Under the pieces are notes generated by a model. That model saw only the letters and a list, made by a program, of their open reading frames with translations, was not told the origin of the DNA and ran no database searches. DNA of 41,638 nt, from the NCBI GenBank assembly GCA_002439585.1, contig DJOF01000006.1:1-41638 (forward strand). The letters are read 5' to 3'. Positions 33,593 through 40,841 of the stretch are shown here, one piece after another. The DNA comes from Bacteroidales bacterium UBA6445 (GTDB taxonomy: Bacteria; Bacteroidota; Bacteroidia; Bacteroidales; UBA932). The first letter of the stretch is position 1. Each line of letters starts with the position of its first letter. The translations under genes and the position numbers were made by a program.

Positions 33593-34859
33593 CGCTGTAT
33601 AGTATATGGGTTACCGGATATGGTTCAATGCTCAAGGCGCAGGCTCTCAGCTGTTCCATGTTCGATGACATATAGCCGAGAGATGTGGTCGGACTGAGAT
33701 GGCCCAGAGTTTTTGACACCATGGTCACGTCACTGCCTTCGTTGATCATCTCGTCCGCAAGGCTGTGACGAAGCAGGTGCGGGCCTTTCCGTGCGCCATT
33801 CTGACGGATGCCGCAAAGGTCGTAGGCCCGGTTGATTATCTCCGGGATGTTCGGGGACGTATGCCTGCCGCTCAGAGGCGCTGCCGACACAAAGCATTCC
33901 TCATTGCCGCATTTCGGACGTTCCGCAGTGACGTAGTCGTAGATGAGATTCCCGACCACGGGGCGCAGCGGCAACAGGACCTCTCCGAGAGTCTTGCCCT
34001 GGCGGAACTTTATTGTATTCTTCGCCCAGTCTATATCCTTGAGTTTGAGACTCCTCACATCACACCCACGCATCCCTGTATAGAGGATGAGGGCAACAAT
34101 GGCACGGTCACGTTTGGATAGGGCACACTCTTCCGACAGAATGTGGTTTTCCAACTTCTCCCTGTCTGCATGGGTAAAAGCCTCGTATATCTTCTGCACC
34201 TTCAGTTCCTTTGGGAAGAAGTGCAGGACGGACAGGATTCCCTCATCATGTTCCTTCTCGGCATGGCGTCTCAGGAAGAGTGATATGCGATACAGCGCGA
34301 GAGGCTTGCGATGTCCGCTTCTGGCGAAGTTCCGCACGGTTCTCTCCTGGAGGTCGGACCATTTCCGGACGCCGTTCTTCTGGAGGTGTTCGAAGAAAGG
34401 GGCGGTCATTGATGCTTCCACACTGACTGTGAGTTCCCGGAGATGATTCTCAAGACCTGCCTTCATACAGCGGTCTACAAGGTCTCTGTAGTATGGATTG
34501 AGACGGTAATAAGCTGACCGCATATTGACTCTGCCGCCGTTCGGCAGCATGTCATAGTAGTCGAACAGAAGCCACCAGGACAGGAACTTCCGCTCGGTTG
34601 GCATCTGCCGGAGGATTTCATTGTAGCGGGAGATGCTGCGGTATGCCTTCGCCTCGCATATCGCATCGTAAGTCCTGTGCATACGCCGCTTGGATTGAAC
34701 CTCGAAGTTATTGTCCTCCAAATGATTGAACATTGTCCACGCCTTCTCGGAAAGCGGGATTGAGGATGCCGGGGACAACGGATCTTTCAACTGAAAGCCC
34801 TTGTTGGTGATGAGAAGTCTCCCCTCGGGATGGTTTGGATTGATTTTGTCAGTGTACAT
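33585..34859 (-). CDS. ritA: Tyrosine recombinase RitA
   Basis: About 424 residues from the ATG at 34859 (MYTDKINPNHPEGRLLITNK); the frame is open 14 residues further to 34901. The long N-terminal half is helical; the catalytic half has LYTGMRGCDVRSLKLKDIDW (Arg I), FRQGKTLGEVLLPL (Lys), HLLRHSLADEMI (HxxR) and LGHLSPTTSLGYMSSN (His and Tyr). Complete catalytic set. First gene of the trio, with its leader inside the inner edge of the right repeat; a TTTCGCGCGAAA palindrome (34916-34927) and an AAACAGGAACCT site (34930-34941) lie just upstream and could mediate autoregulation. Confidence 0.88.
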   Translation of the reverse strand: MYTDKINPNHPEGRLLITNKGFQLKDPLSPASSIPLSEKAWTMFNHLEDNNFEVQSKRRMHRTYDAICEAKAYRSISRYNEILRQMPTERKFLSWWLLFDYYDMLPNGGRVNMRSAYYRLNPYYRDLVDRCMKAGLENHLRELTVSVEASMTAPFFEHLQKNGVRKWSDLQERTVRNFARSGHRKPLALYRISLFLRRHAEKEHDEGILSVLHFFPKELKVQKIYEAFTHADREKLENHILSEECALSKRDRAIVALILYTGMRGCDVRSLKLKDIDWAKNTIKFRQGKTLGEVLLPLRPVVGNLIYDYVTAERPKCGNEECFVSAAPLSGRHTSPNIPEIINRAYDLCGIRQNGARKGPHLLRHSLADEMINEGSDVTMVSKTLGHLSPTTSLGYMSSNMEQLRACALSIEPYPVTHILYSDE

Positions 34860-34915
34860 GATGTTATGGGGTTTGCGGTCGGCATCTGCCAACCTGTCCA
34901 CTCATAATATACTAC

Positions 34916-34941
34916 TTTCGCGCGAAAAGAAACAGGAACCT
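34916..34941. promoter_or_regulatory. Palindrome and recombinase-site-like motif before ritA
   Basis: TTTCGCGCGAAA (34916-34927) is a perfect 12-bp palindrome, followed by AAACAGGAACCT (34930-34941). The latter also occurs inverted at 35000-35011 and, with one change, at the left inner edge (31502-31513). Fits a recombinase-binding site near the trio promoter. Confidence 0.5.
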
Positions 34942-34983
34942 CGATATGGCTCTCGCTACGGTAGAAAGGCGATTTTCGAACTT

Positions 34984-35265
34984 GGTTCTGATTTATTTCA
35001 GGTTCCTGTTTTAATCTAGATTGCGTGCGGAGCGAAAACAGACGGTGGGAAGGGACCCGCCGATCTGTTACGCAATCTCGATAGGATTATGTTAAGTTGC
35101 GGGATTCGAGGAACAACGCTCGTGCCGCATTTGGGGAGCGGAGTCGGTTATGGCCCCTTCGGGGCTGTGGGGGATGAAAGGGTCGAGTCTTCTAGCTTTC
35201 GGAGTAAAGCGGAGAAAGACTGAAGTCTCGACACCGCTACTGTATTACCGAGCGAAGCGAGTTTG
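34984..35265. repeat. Right inverted repeat of RIT element
   Basis: Imperfect reverse complement of 31271-31530. Contains AGGTTCCTGTTT at the inner edge (35000-35011), a long hairpin (35018-35078), the conserved block gagcggagtcggttatggcc around 35137-35156 with a GCCCC-TTC-GGGGC stem (35153-35165), and the outer block gactgaagtctcgacacc around 35217-35235. The sequence beyond it to 35424 holds no recognisable gene. Confidence 0.85.
35018..35078. other. Long hairpin in right RIT repeat
   Basis: AGATTGCGT (35018-35026) pairs perfectly with ACGCAATCT (35070-35078). Inside, ACAGACGGTGGG pairs with CCCGCCGATCTGT apart from one wobble and one bulged A. The asymmetric internal loop lies on the 5' side. 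Counterpart of the left hairpin with different stem bases. Confidence 0.65.
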
Positions 35266-35424
35266 GAATGTTCGGAGGTTTGGCGGTCGAAACGCAGCGG
35301 AGAGCGTCAATCTTCCGGTTTCGCTCTGCCCATAGAGGCAATTCTTTCGGCATCGCAGCGGATGCAGAGATGACGGATGTCTTGCCGGGCGTGTATCAAC
35401 AACTCCACTTAATTTGCTCTATGC

Positions 35425-35455
35425 TTTGTTCTTACTGATATTATTTGTAGCTTTG
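35425..35455 (+). promoter_or_regulatory. Bacteroidetes promoter of secreted-protein gene
   Basis: TTTG at 35425-35428, a 19-base spacer and TAGCTTTG at 35448-35455 match the Bacteroides housekeeping promoter fully. The ATG at 35484 follows at a normal distance. Confidence 0.75.
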
Positions 35456-35483
35456 ACGCAGTAACTCTAATATCCATCTGATT

Positions 35484-35900
35484 ATGAAAAAGTTTATCCT
35501 ATTGATGATTCTGATTGTTGCTGGTGTTTCTGCAAAAGCGCAGTCCTATTCTGGTCCTACGGACAGCGATGTGAGGACATATTCTGTCGAACAGGCGACA
35601 AATGTGCCATTTAGATTGTTCCCGACGAGAAACAACTGGAATTTCATGAAGTTGGATACTAGGACGGGACAAATATGGATGGTGCAATATAGTGTGGAAA
35701 AGTCGAGCAGTGCCTTCACCTGGACTTTGGATGAGACAAAAATCGAGGAACCGATAGCTGAGAATATTGGCCGGTTTACATTGTATCCGACAAGCAACAG
35801 ATTCAATTATATCTTGTTGGATCAGTTTGACGGGAGGACTTGGCAAGTTCAATATTCGTTGGATAAGACTGAAAATAATTTTAGAATTAGAATTTACTGA
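35484..35900 (+). CDS. Small secreted protein with internal duplication
   Basis: A 138-residue exported protein with a signal peptide (about 1-19, MKKFILLMILIVAGVSAKAQ). The mature part contains two similar units of about 50 residues: FRLFPTRNNWNFMKLDTRTG with IWMVQYSVEKSSSAFTW, and FTLYPTSNRFNYILLDQFDG with TWQVQYSLDKTENNFRI. Each looks like a small beta-meander, perhaps a blade-like repeat. No family recognised. Monocistronic, with its own promoter and a terminator-like hairpin 18 bases after the stop. Reason for its place among defence genes unknown. Confidence 0.75.
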   Translation: MKKFILLMILIVAGVSAKAQSYSGPTDSDVRTYSVEQATNVPFRLFPTRNNWNFMKLDTRTGQIWMVQYSVEKSSSAFTWTLDETKIEEPIAENIGRFTLYPTSNRFNYILLDQFDGRTWQVQYSLDKTENNFRIRIY

Positions 35901-35918
35901 ATTTCTTGGAGTCTATGA

Positions 35919-35943
35919 AAACTTCCCACGCTGTGGGGAGTTT
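35919..35943 (+). terminator. Terminator-like hairpin after secreted-protein gene
   Basis: AAACTTCCCAC pairs with GTGGGGAGTTT (one wobble) around a GCT loop, followed by ctgttt. Also lies downstream of the convergent yhcG-like gene, so it may serve both directions. Confidence 0.65.
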
Positions 35944-36012
35944 CTGTTTCGTGATTTTCTCCACAATGTCGAGAATTTCTGGGGATAGGCTTTAGACTTC
36001 GCTTTGCTGAAT

Positions 36013-37050
36013 CTAGAAGATTTCCTTTTGCTTTTCGATTTCGCGTTTGAGATCTTCTTCGGATGGGAGGTAGGTGAGGTATTTGGCAGTAAAGAGCTGG
36101 GGATTTTCGTGAAGGACTGAATATTTGGCTATGTCCTTGCTGGTTTCTGTGCAGAGGATGAGTCCGATGGTGGGGTTGTCGCCTTCGGTGCGCTTGAGGT
36201 CATCATACATTCTGACGTACATATCCATCTGGCCTACGTCCTGATGAGTTATTTTAGCGGTCTTGAGGTCAATGAGCAGGAAGGCTTTGAGGAGGTAGTT
36301 GTAGAAGACGAGGTCTATGTAGAAGTCTCCGGCATCAGTGGTGATGTGCTGCTGGCGGGCGACGAAGGCGTAGCCTTTGCCGAGTTCGAGGAGGAATTTC
36401 TGAATGTGGGTGAGGATGGAACTTTCGAGTTTGGATTCTGTGAATTCAATGTTGCTTGGCAGTCCAAGGAACTCCGCGATGAACGGGTTCTTTAGGAACT
36501 CGTGCTTGTCTTTCTGATAGTCGGCTGTCTTTTCCTGCATTTCTCGGATGACGGGCTCCTTGTGCTGGGATTGGAGCAGACGGAAGTAGTATTGGGAACC
36601 GACGTTGCGGTCGAGGGTGCGGACATTCCAATTTTCGGATGCGGCTTCGTGCATATACCAGTAGCGTGCTTCGCGGTTTTCTTCCGAGAGCAACGAGCGG
36701 TAATGCGACCAGGTCAGATTCGGTACACTTGTGTGCCAAATCTCGTAGTCGGGGAATTGGAGGTAGAACAGACGGAAGTTGCGTAAGTTCCTTTCACTGT
36801 AGCCTTTACCGAGTTCTTTTGTCAGGCCGGCAGCCAATCTTTTCAGAAGTTGTGTGCCATATTCGGCACGAAGTTCTCCTTTCTGCTCTTCCAAGACTAT
36901 TCTGCGGCCTACATTCCAGTAGGTGTCAATCATTGACGCATTGACAGCTGTATATGCCTTGTCCTTGCCGTCACGAATTATCTGTATGATGTCCGAGACA
37001 AGCTGATTGTCGGAAGTGTGATTGGTATCTATTGCGTTCTTTGTGTCCAT
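36013..37050 (-). CDS. YhcG/DUF1016 family nuclease, second copy
   Basis: About 345 residues from the ATG at 37050 (MDTKNAIDTNHTSDNQLVSD); a TTG at 37077 is the only earlier start. N-terminal part: AYTAVNASMIDTYWNVGRRI, LKRLAAGLTKELGKGYSERN and VPNLTWSHYRSLL. Nuclease-like C-terminal part: DAGDFYIDLVFYNYLLKAFL, LIDLKTAKITHQDVGQMDMY and NPTIGLILCTE, with the D...DLK pattern. Same family as the protein at 17548-18636 but clearly diverged. It lies 37 bases after the LlaJI-like nuclease and is probably co-transcribed, suggesting a link to that restriction system. Biological role unsettled. Confidence 0.88.
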   Translation of the reverse strand: MDTKNAIDTNHTSDNQLVSDIIQIIRDGKDKAYTAVNASMIDTYWNVGRRIVLEEQKGELRAEYGTQLLKRLAAGLTKELGKGYSERNLRNFRLFYLQFPDYEIWHTSVPNLTWSHYRSLLSEENREARYWYMHEAASENWNVRTLDRNVGSQYYFRLLQSQHKEPVIREMQEKTADYQKDKHEFLKNPFIAEFLGLPSNIEFTESKLESSILTHIQKFLLELGKGYAFVARQQHITTDAGDFYIDLVFYNYLLKAFLLIDLKTAKITHQDVGQMDMYVRMYDDLKRTEGDNPTIGLILCTETSKDIAKYSVLHENPQLFTAKYLTYLPSEEDLKREIEKQKEIF

Positions 37051-37087
37051 ATATTTCTGTTCTGTAAAAGTAGTCAATCTTTTGAGG

Positions 37088-38851
37088 TTATGGTTTCAAC
37101 TCTATCGGAATATCTATGCTGCCGCCGGAAATTGAGGTGACAATGTTGGTCCTAACATCATCAAGATCGCTCTTGCCAAGGGTTGAGTTTCTTTCGAAGG
37201 CAATAGTGAGTTTGTCAGTGTTGTCTTCTGTTTTGTAAACCTTACCTTTGAGACGATTGTGGTGGTAATTGAGGAATGGTATTTCTGTGACTTTTTTGTC
37301 TCCGGCATAAATTGGAATCGGCTTTGGGGTAACTTCGAAGAATGTGTAGGTGTCATTCAGAAAGGAAATCATATCCTCTCTAATGATTTTTCGGAGCGGT
37401 GTGGTCCAGGAACTTTCGTATGCACCGTAGGCAGCAATGAGCGAGATAAGACTTATTTTATATTCACGCAGAATCAAGGTGTCGCGGTCGAAGAGACGAT
37501 CCTCGAACTGCCTGCTGGTTTTCGGATGCCATTCTGACGGTGTGAGGGTCGGTGGATTAAATTCGAAATCCCTGGATTCTATCGTAGGGATGATGAAAAA
37601 ATTCGGCGTGATATTGTAGCCCTCAGTTTCGTCATCTCTGTAACGTATGGCGTTAGGGTTCTCCTTGTGCCGAAGGTGATATTGTTCGATGTTGTATTGT
37701 ATGGCGTTGCGGGCATAGGTGAACTGCTTATATAGGGCAACGCCTACCGGATGGTTGTCGGTGTTGTAGTATTTGCTGTCACCGATGTAATAGATATTGT
37801 TCTGTCTGGTCAGTAGGGAATTATCCAGATAGATGTGGTCTATGAGTTTGCCGTCTTTTTGCGTCTTGAGTTCGGACAGTCTTCCGGTGTCTCCGATAAG
37901 GTTATCGACCATTTTCTCGAAGACAAGTTCGAAATTCTTTATGATGAGTTTTTCCTTGATGGGGTTCTTGTCGTCTTTGCTGGAGTTGAAAGTGAAGAAC
38001 GCATCGAGTAGAGACCAAAGACTTCTGAGGTCATCGCGATAATATTTGCCTTTCATATCGCGCATCCTCCGCTTTCCTATTCCAGTATCAAGATAGCGTT
38101 GAATCTCGGAAGTTGACTTGAGGTCGTAGTTGATTTCTCCCAATGAAATGCGGAAATGGAACTTGTCCTTGAGGTATTTCAGTACAGAGTAGTAGAGGAC
38201 AATAAGTTCTTCGTCGATATTTCGGGACTTGTCCTTTGTGAGAAGCTGCGTGTAGTATGGTTGTTTGTCTTTGATGAATGGCTGTGTCTGGATGGTTTTG
38301 TGCCAATCAACGGAAGAGTGCCCGGAGTTGTTAATCTTGGTTATCTGGGTGAATAAGTTGCGATGGTCAGACAGAAAATCTATCAAATGAATTGCAGTGC
38401 TCAAAAAATCCTGATCCTGAGAGTTGTTATCGGGCGTGACGTAGTCCAGATTGTGCTGCGCTTCCTGATCTTTGTCTTTACCAGCTTCATCGCGGTAGCG
38501 AGCTATAGCACGGAAGAGCCACAAGCTCAGTTCAGGCAAGAAATACTCATAGCCCTGCACTGTGAGAGGATTTTCATCCTTGTCGGTATCGTAGATGTTT
38601 TCTGGGAATATGCCTTGTCTGCCCAGCAAAGTGTCTTTGCCGTCCACTTTAGAAAGGAAGAGTTTCGGGAGGATGAATACTGGTCCTTTGTATTTCTCAT
38701 TCGATACGAAGAGGTAGCCGATGTGCTGGATACGCCATCCATCTTCCTCGTGTTTTACGGGGATGGCATATCCGCTTTTGGCATCCTTATCAGTCAGATA
38801 CTTGGAAATCAGTTCCTCCGGGTAGCTATAGTCCTCAAAAAAGATCAGCAT
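37088..38851 (-). CDS. LlaJI/McrC-like nuclease subunit, second system
   Basis: A 587-residue relative of the protein at 21816-24068: MLIFFEDYSYPEELISKYL, VFILPKLF, FELVFEKMVDNLIGD, GKLIDHIYLD, YYIGDSKYYNTDNHPVG (about 357) and LYKQFTYARNAIQYNIEQYH. The acidic and Lys residues of the PD-(D/E)xK site are kept; ETEGYNITPNFFI and FDRDTLILREY are shared with the first copy. It lacks about 160 C-terminal residues present there. It follows the McrB-like gene by 20 bases. It would cut DNA in concert with that NTPase, if the latter is made. Confidence 0.85.
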   Translation of the reverse strand: MLIFFEDYSYPEELISKYLTDKDAKSGYAIPVKHEEDGWRIQHIGYLFVSNEKYKGPVFILPKLFLSKVDGKDTLLGRQGIFPENIYDTDKDENPLTVQGYEYFLPELSLWLFRAIARYRDEAGKDKDQEAQHNLDYVTPDNNSQDQDFLSTAIHLIDFLSDHRNLFTQITKINNSGHSSVDWHKTIQTQPFIKDKQPYYTQLLTKDKSRNIDEELIVLYYSVLKYLKDKFHFRISLGEINYDLKSTSEIQRYLDTGIGKRRMRDMKGKYYRDDLRSLWSLLDAFFTFNSSKDDKNPIKEKLIIKNFELVFEKMVDNLIGDTGRLSELKTQKDGKLIDHIYLDNSLLTRQNNIYYIGDSKYYNTDNHPVGVALYKQFTYARNAIQYNIEQYHLRHKENPNAIRYRDDETEGYNITPNFFIIPTIESRDFEFNPPTLTPSEWHPKTSRQFEDRLFDRDTLILREYKISLISLIAAYGAYESSWTTPLRKIIREDMISFLNDTYTFFEVTPKPIPIYAGDKKVTEIPFLNYHHNRLKGKVYKTEDNTDKLTIAFERNSTLGKSDLDDVRTNIVTSISGGSIDIPIELKP

Positions 38852-38871
38852 CGGTGCGGGTTTGAACAGAA

Positions 38872-39963
38872 TTACTTGGTAGGGGAAATACTGACAGGGG
38901 CAGTCGAACCGGAGTCTTTAGATTCTAACCTTAGCTTCTTGGTGATGAAGCCTTCGAGAAGTTGAGCCGGAGAGGTTGTCTTATTGTTATCTGTGTCAAT
39001 ACGGCCATCACCAAAGAGCTCTGCAAAGGTAAAGACCGTCTTTTTGTCTTCTGCTACATCGTCTCTCAAAAAGTAGTCGGGAGAGATGCGACTAGCGGAG
39101 TAGAGGTCTTTGCAGACATCGTTCCAAAGGTAGAACATCACCTTGTTCTTAAATTCAGTTTCTGTGACATTTCCCTTGATAAAGAACTCACCCATCTGCT
39201 TGTCTTCGCTGTCGGTGGCTTTGCGGATTAGAGGATTGACCTTACTGAGGAATTCAACCCACGAGTACTCTTTGTCGTTGATTATGAACGTGTATGTTTT
39301 TGCATCCTTTTGGTCGAGGTTAATAGGGATGTATTCCATTGCCCAACGTCTCTTAAATGCGGAGTCCATAGGAAAGAGACTTTGGTCTGATGTATTCATC
39401 GTGGCAAATATGTGAAAGTTTTCAGGCAGTCTCAACTTGTTGCCAGGAATGCCTTGCTTGTTTAGGAAGTTTATCAACTCAGTATCGGGAACTATAGGAT
39501 ATTCTGAAATCCCATCTTTGCGGTCAAGCAATTGGAATAGGTCTCCGAATATCTGAGCGCAGTTTCCTCGGTTAATTTCCTCGATGATGAGATATACCTG
39601 CTTTTCTGAATCGGTTAGAGTGTCGTCTGAGAGTGACCTATAGGCACGGACATATGCGTTGGTGAATACCTGCGGTACAAAAGCATAGGAAAGTTCCTCC
39701 TTGTCATTTTCTTTCCCGTTCTCATCCAAAACTGGTTTCATCACAGGCTTGTAGGAACCCACAAAAGCCGCATAGTCATAGTCCGGATGGAAAGTCGTGC
39801 GGAAGATGTTGCTCGGCTTGCTTGCGCGTTCCTCCTTCGTGTCAGGGAGCGGTATCTTACGTCCCTTATCATCGAAATAGGTTGCCAATTCTCCGTTGAT
39901 GCCTTCGTATTCTTGTTTTATCATAAATGACTTTCCTGTTCCAGGACAACCATAGTATATTTT
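38872..39963 (-). pseudogene. McrB-like AAA+ domain, cut off by upstream amber
   Basis: The frame directly after the TAG at 39964-39966 begins KIYYGCPGTGKSFMIKQ, so the Walker A lies before the first ATG (39924) and cannot be made by internal initiation. The rest is complete: FHPDYDYAAFVGSYKP, Walker B YLIIEEINRGNCAQIFGDL, ATMNTSDQSLFPMDSAFKRRW and a C-terminal helical part. In the intact first system the same junction reads YNKIFYGAPGTGKSH in one protein. One CAG to TAG change would explain the split, joining this to the 291-residue frame upstream as a protein of about 655 residues. Real decay, readthrough or sequence error remain open. Confidence 0.8.
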
Positions 39964-40839
39964 CTAGACCGGGGCATCAATTGCTAAATCGTCATTATTT
40001 GTTTTAGAAATTTCTGGAATTTCAGAATTTTTTAAATCAATATCAGTAGAAACAAGTGTTAGATAATTGTTTAACTTCTCTTTATCAGACCTTAAAGAGA
40101 AATCATTACCCTCAAGTTTGACATAGGGATGCATACGTTCTCTGACGAATGATTTATATATCCTCAATGGACCTACATCTTCATGTACATCTTTGCCTAA
40201 AACATTATGCCCTGCAAGCAATTCTTTATAAAGTCCCTCCTGTTCAAAGATTCTATTTTCCGTACCATTGTCTACAGACATTTTCAAATTCTCAGTAAAT
40301 GCTGTAAGCATCTGGAATAAAGCCTTATCGGATTCGGTTTCAGATATCTCATTCTTCATCCAAGATACGAGTACTTTATTCCTCAGTTCATCGGATAATG
40401 CAGAGAAATATACATCAAGGTATATTATATTCTTACTGAATGTGATAACCTTGGCATATCTATTACCACCAGTCCTTTCAGCCGAGTTGGCTTTAGAAGC
40501 GACAAAATTTATTTTCCCTAATTGGAATACTAGTTCCAAGCCAACTTGAAGATGCTCCAATTGGGATGTAAGAAGAGGGTTTACAGAAATGACATTATCA
40601 GCTTTGCCTATAGGAAAGATTGCACGTATTGATGCCATATATGTTTCTTTTAGGCGGATTTTTGTCAAAGAACCATCTGAATACTCCTCTGAATATTCGA
40701 TTCTCCCTTTTCTTTCATTAGCAACATAGAGCAGGTAAAGCAAAGAAATTACACGCTTAAGATTAGATAGCGAAGATTTAATGCCTAACCTGGCATTCTG
40801 CGGTTTATGATTTCTAATTTGTTGCGGAAGAGTTGCCAT
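39964..40839 (-). CDS. N-terminal part of split McrB-like protein
   Basis: A 291-residue frame from ATG 40839 (MATLPQQIRNHKPQNARLGI) to an amber at 39964-39966, in phase with the AAA+ domain that follows. It is helical and basic at the start (SSLSNLKRVISLLYLLYVAN), with middle strands (LVFQLGKINFVASK, GNRYAKVITFSKNIIYLDVYFSAL) and an acidic end. No recognised family; by position it is the DNA-recognition domain of the McrB-like NTPase and unlike the first system's N-terminal domain, so the two systems probably have different targets. It follows the methyltransferase stop by two bases. A naturally separate subunit is less likely. Confidence 0.65.
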   Translation of the reverse strand: MATLPQQIRNHKPQNARLGIKSSLSNLKRVISLLYLLYVANERKGRIEYSEEYSDGSLTKIRLKETYMASIRAIFPIGKADNVISVNPLLTSQLEHLQVGLELVFQLGKINFVASKANSAERTGGNRYAKVITFSKNIIYLDVYFSALSDELRNKVLVSWMKNEISETESDKALFQMLTAFTENLKMSVDNGTENRIFEQEGLYKELLAGHNVLGKDVHEDVGPLRIYKSFVRERMHPYVKLEGNDFSLRSDKEKLNNYLTLVSTDIDLKNSEIPEISKTNNDDLAIDAPV

Positions 40840-40841
40840 AT

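Larger units (their letters stand above)
31271..35265. mobile_element. RIT element (recombinase in trio)
   Basis: Three overlapping tyrosine recombinase genes, all on the minus strand, lie between imperfect inverted repeats of about 260-280 bp. This is the defining layout of RIT elements, described in several phyla. The element is about 4.0 kb with no cargo. It lies between the CBASS operon and a secreted-protein gene, without breaking either. Outer limits are set where similarity between the repeats ends and may be off by tens of bases; no target duplication is evident. Confidence 0.85.

Noticed and set aside
33017..33697. 226-codon plus-strand open frame opposite ritB
   Set aside because: It lies antisense to a recombinase with all motifs readable; its translation has no domain features and the codon phase reflects the real gene.
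4962..39966. Alternative genetic code with TAG read as Gln
   Set aside because: Two genes are mended by reading TAG as Gln, but the SUMF1-esterase and HTH genes end naturally with TAG at expected lengths, and other long genes contain no internal TAG.
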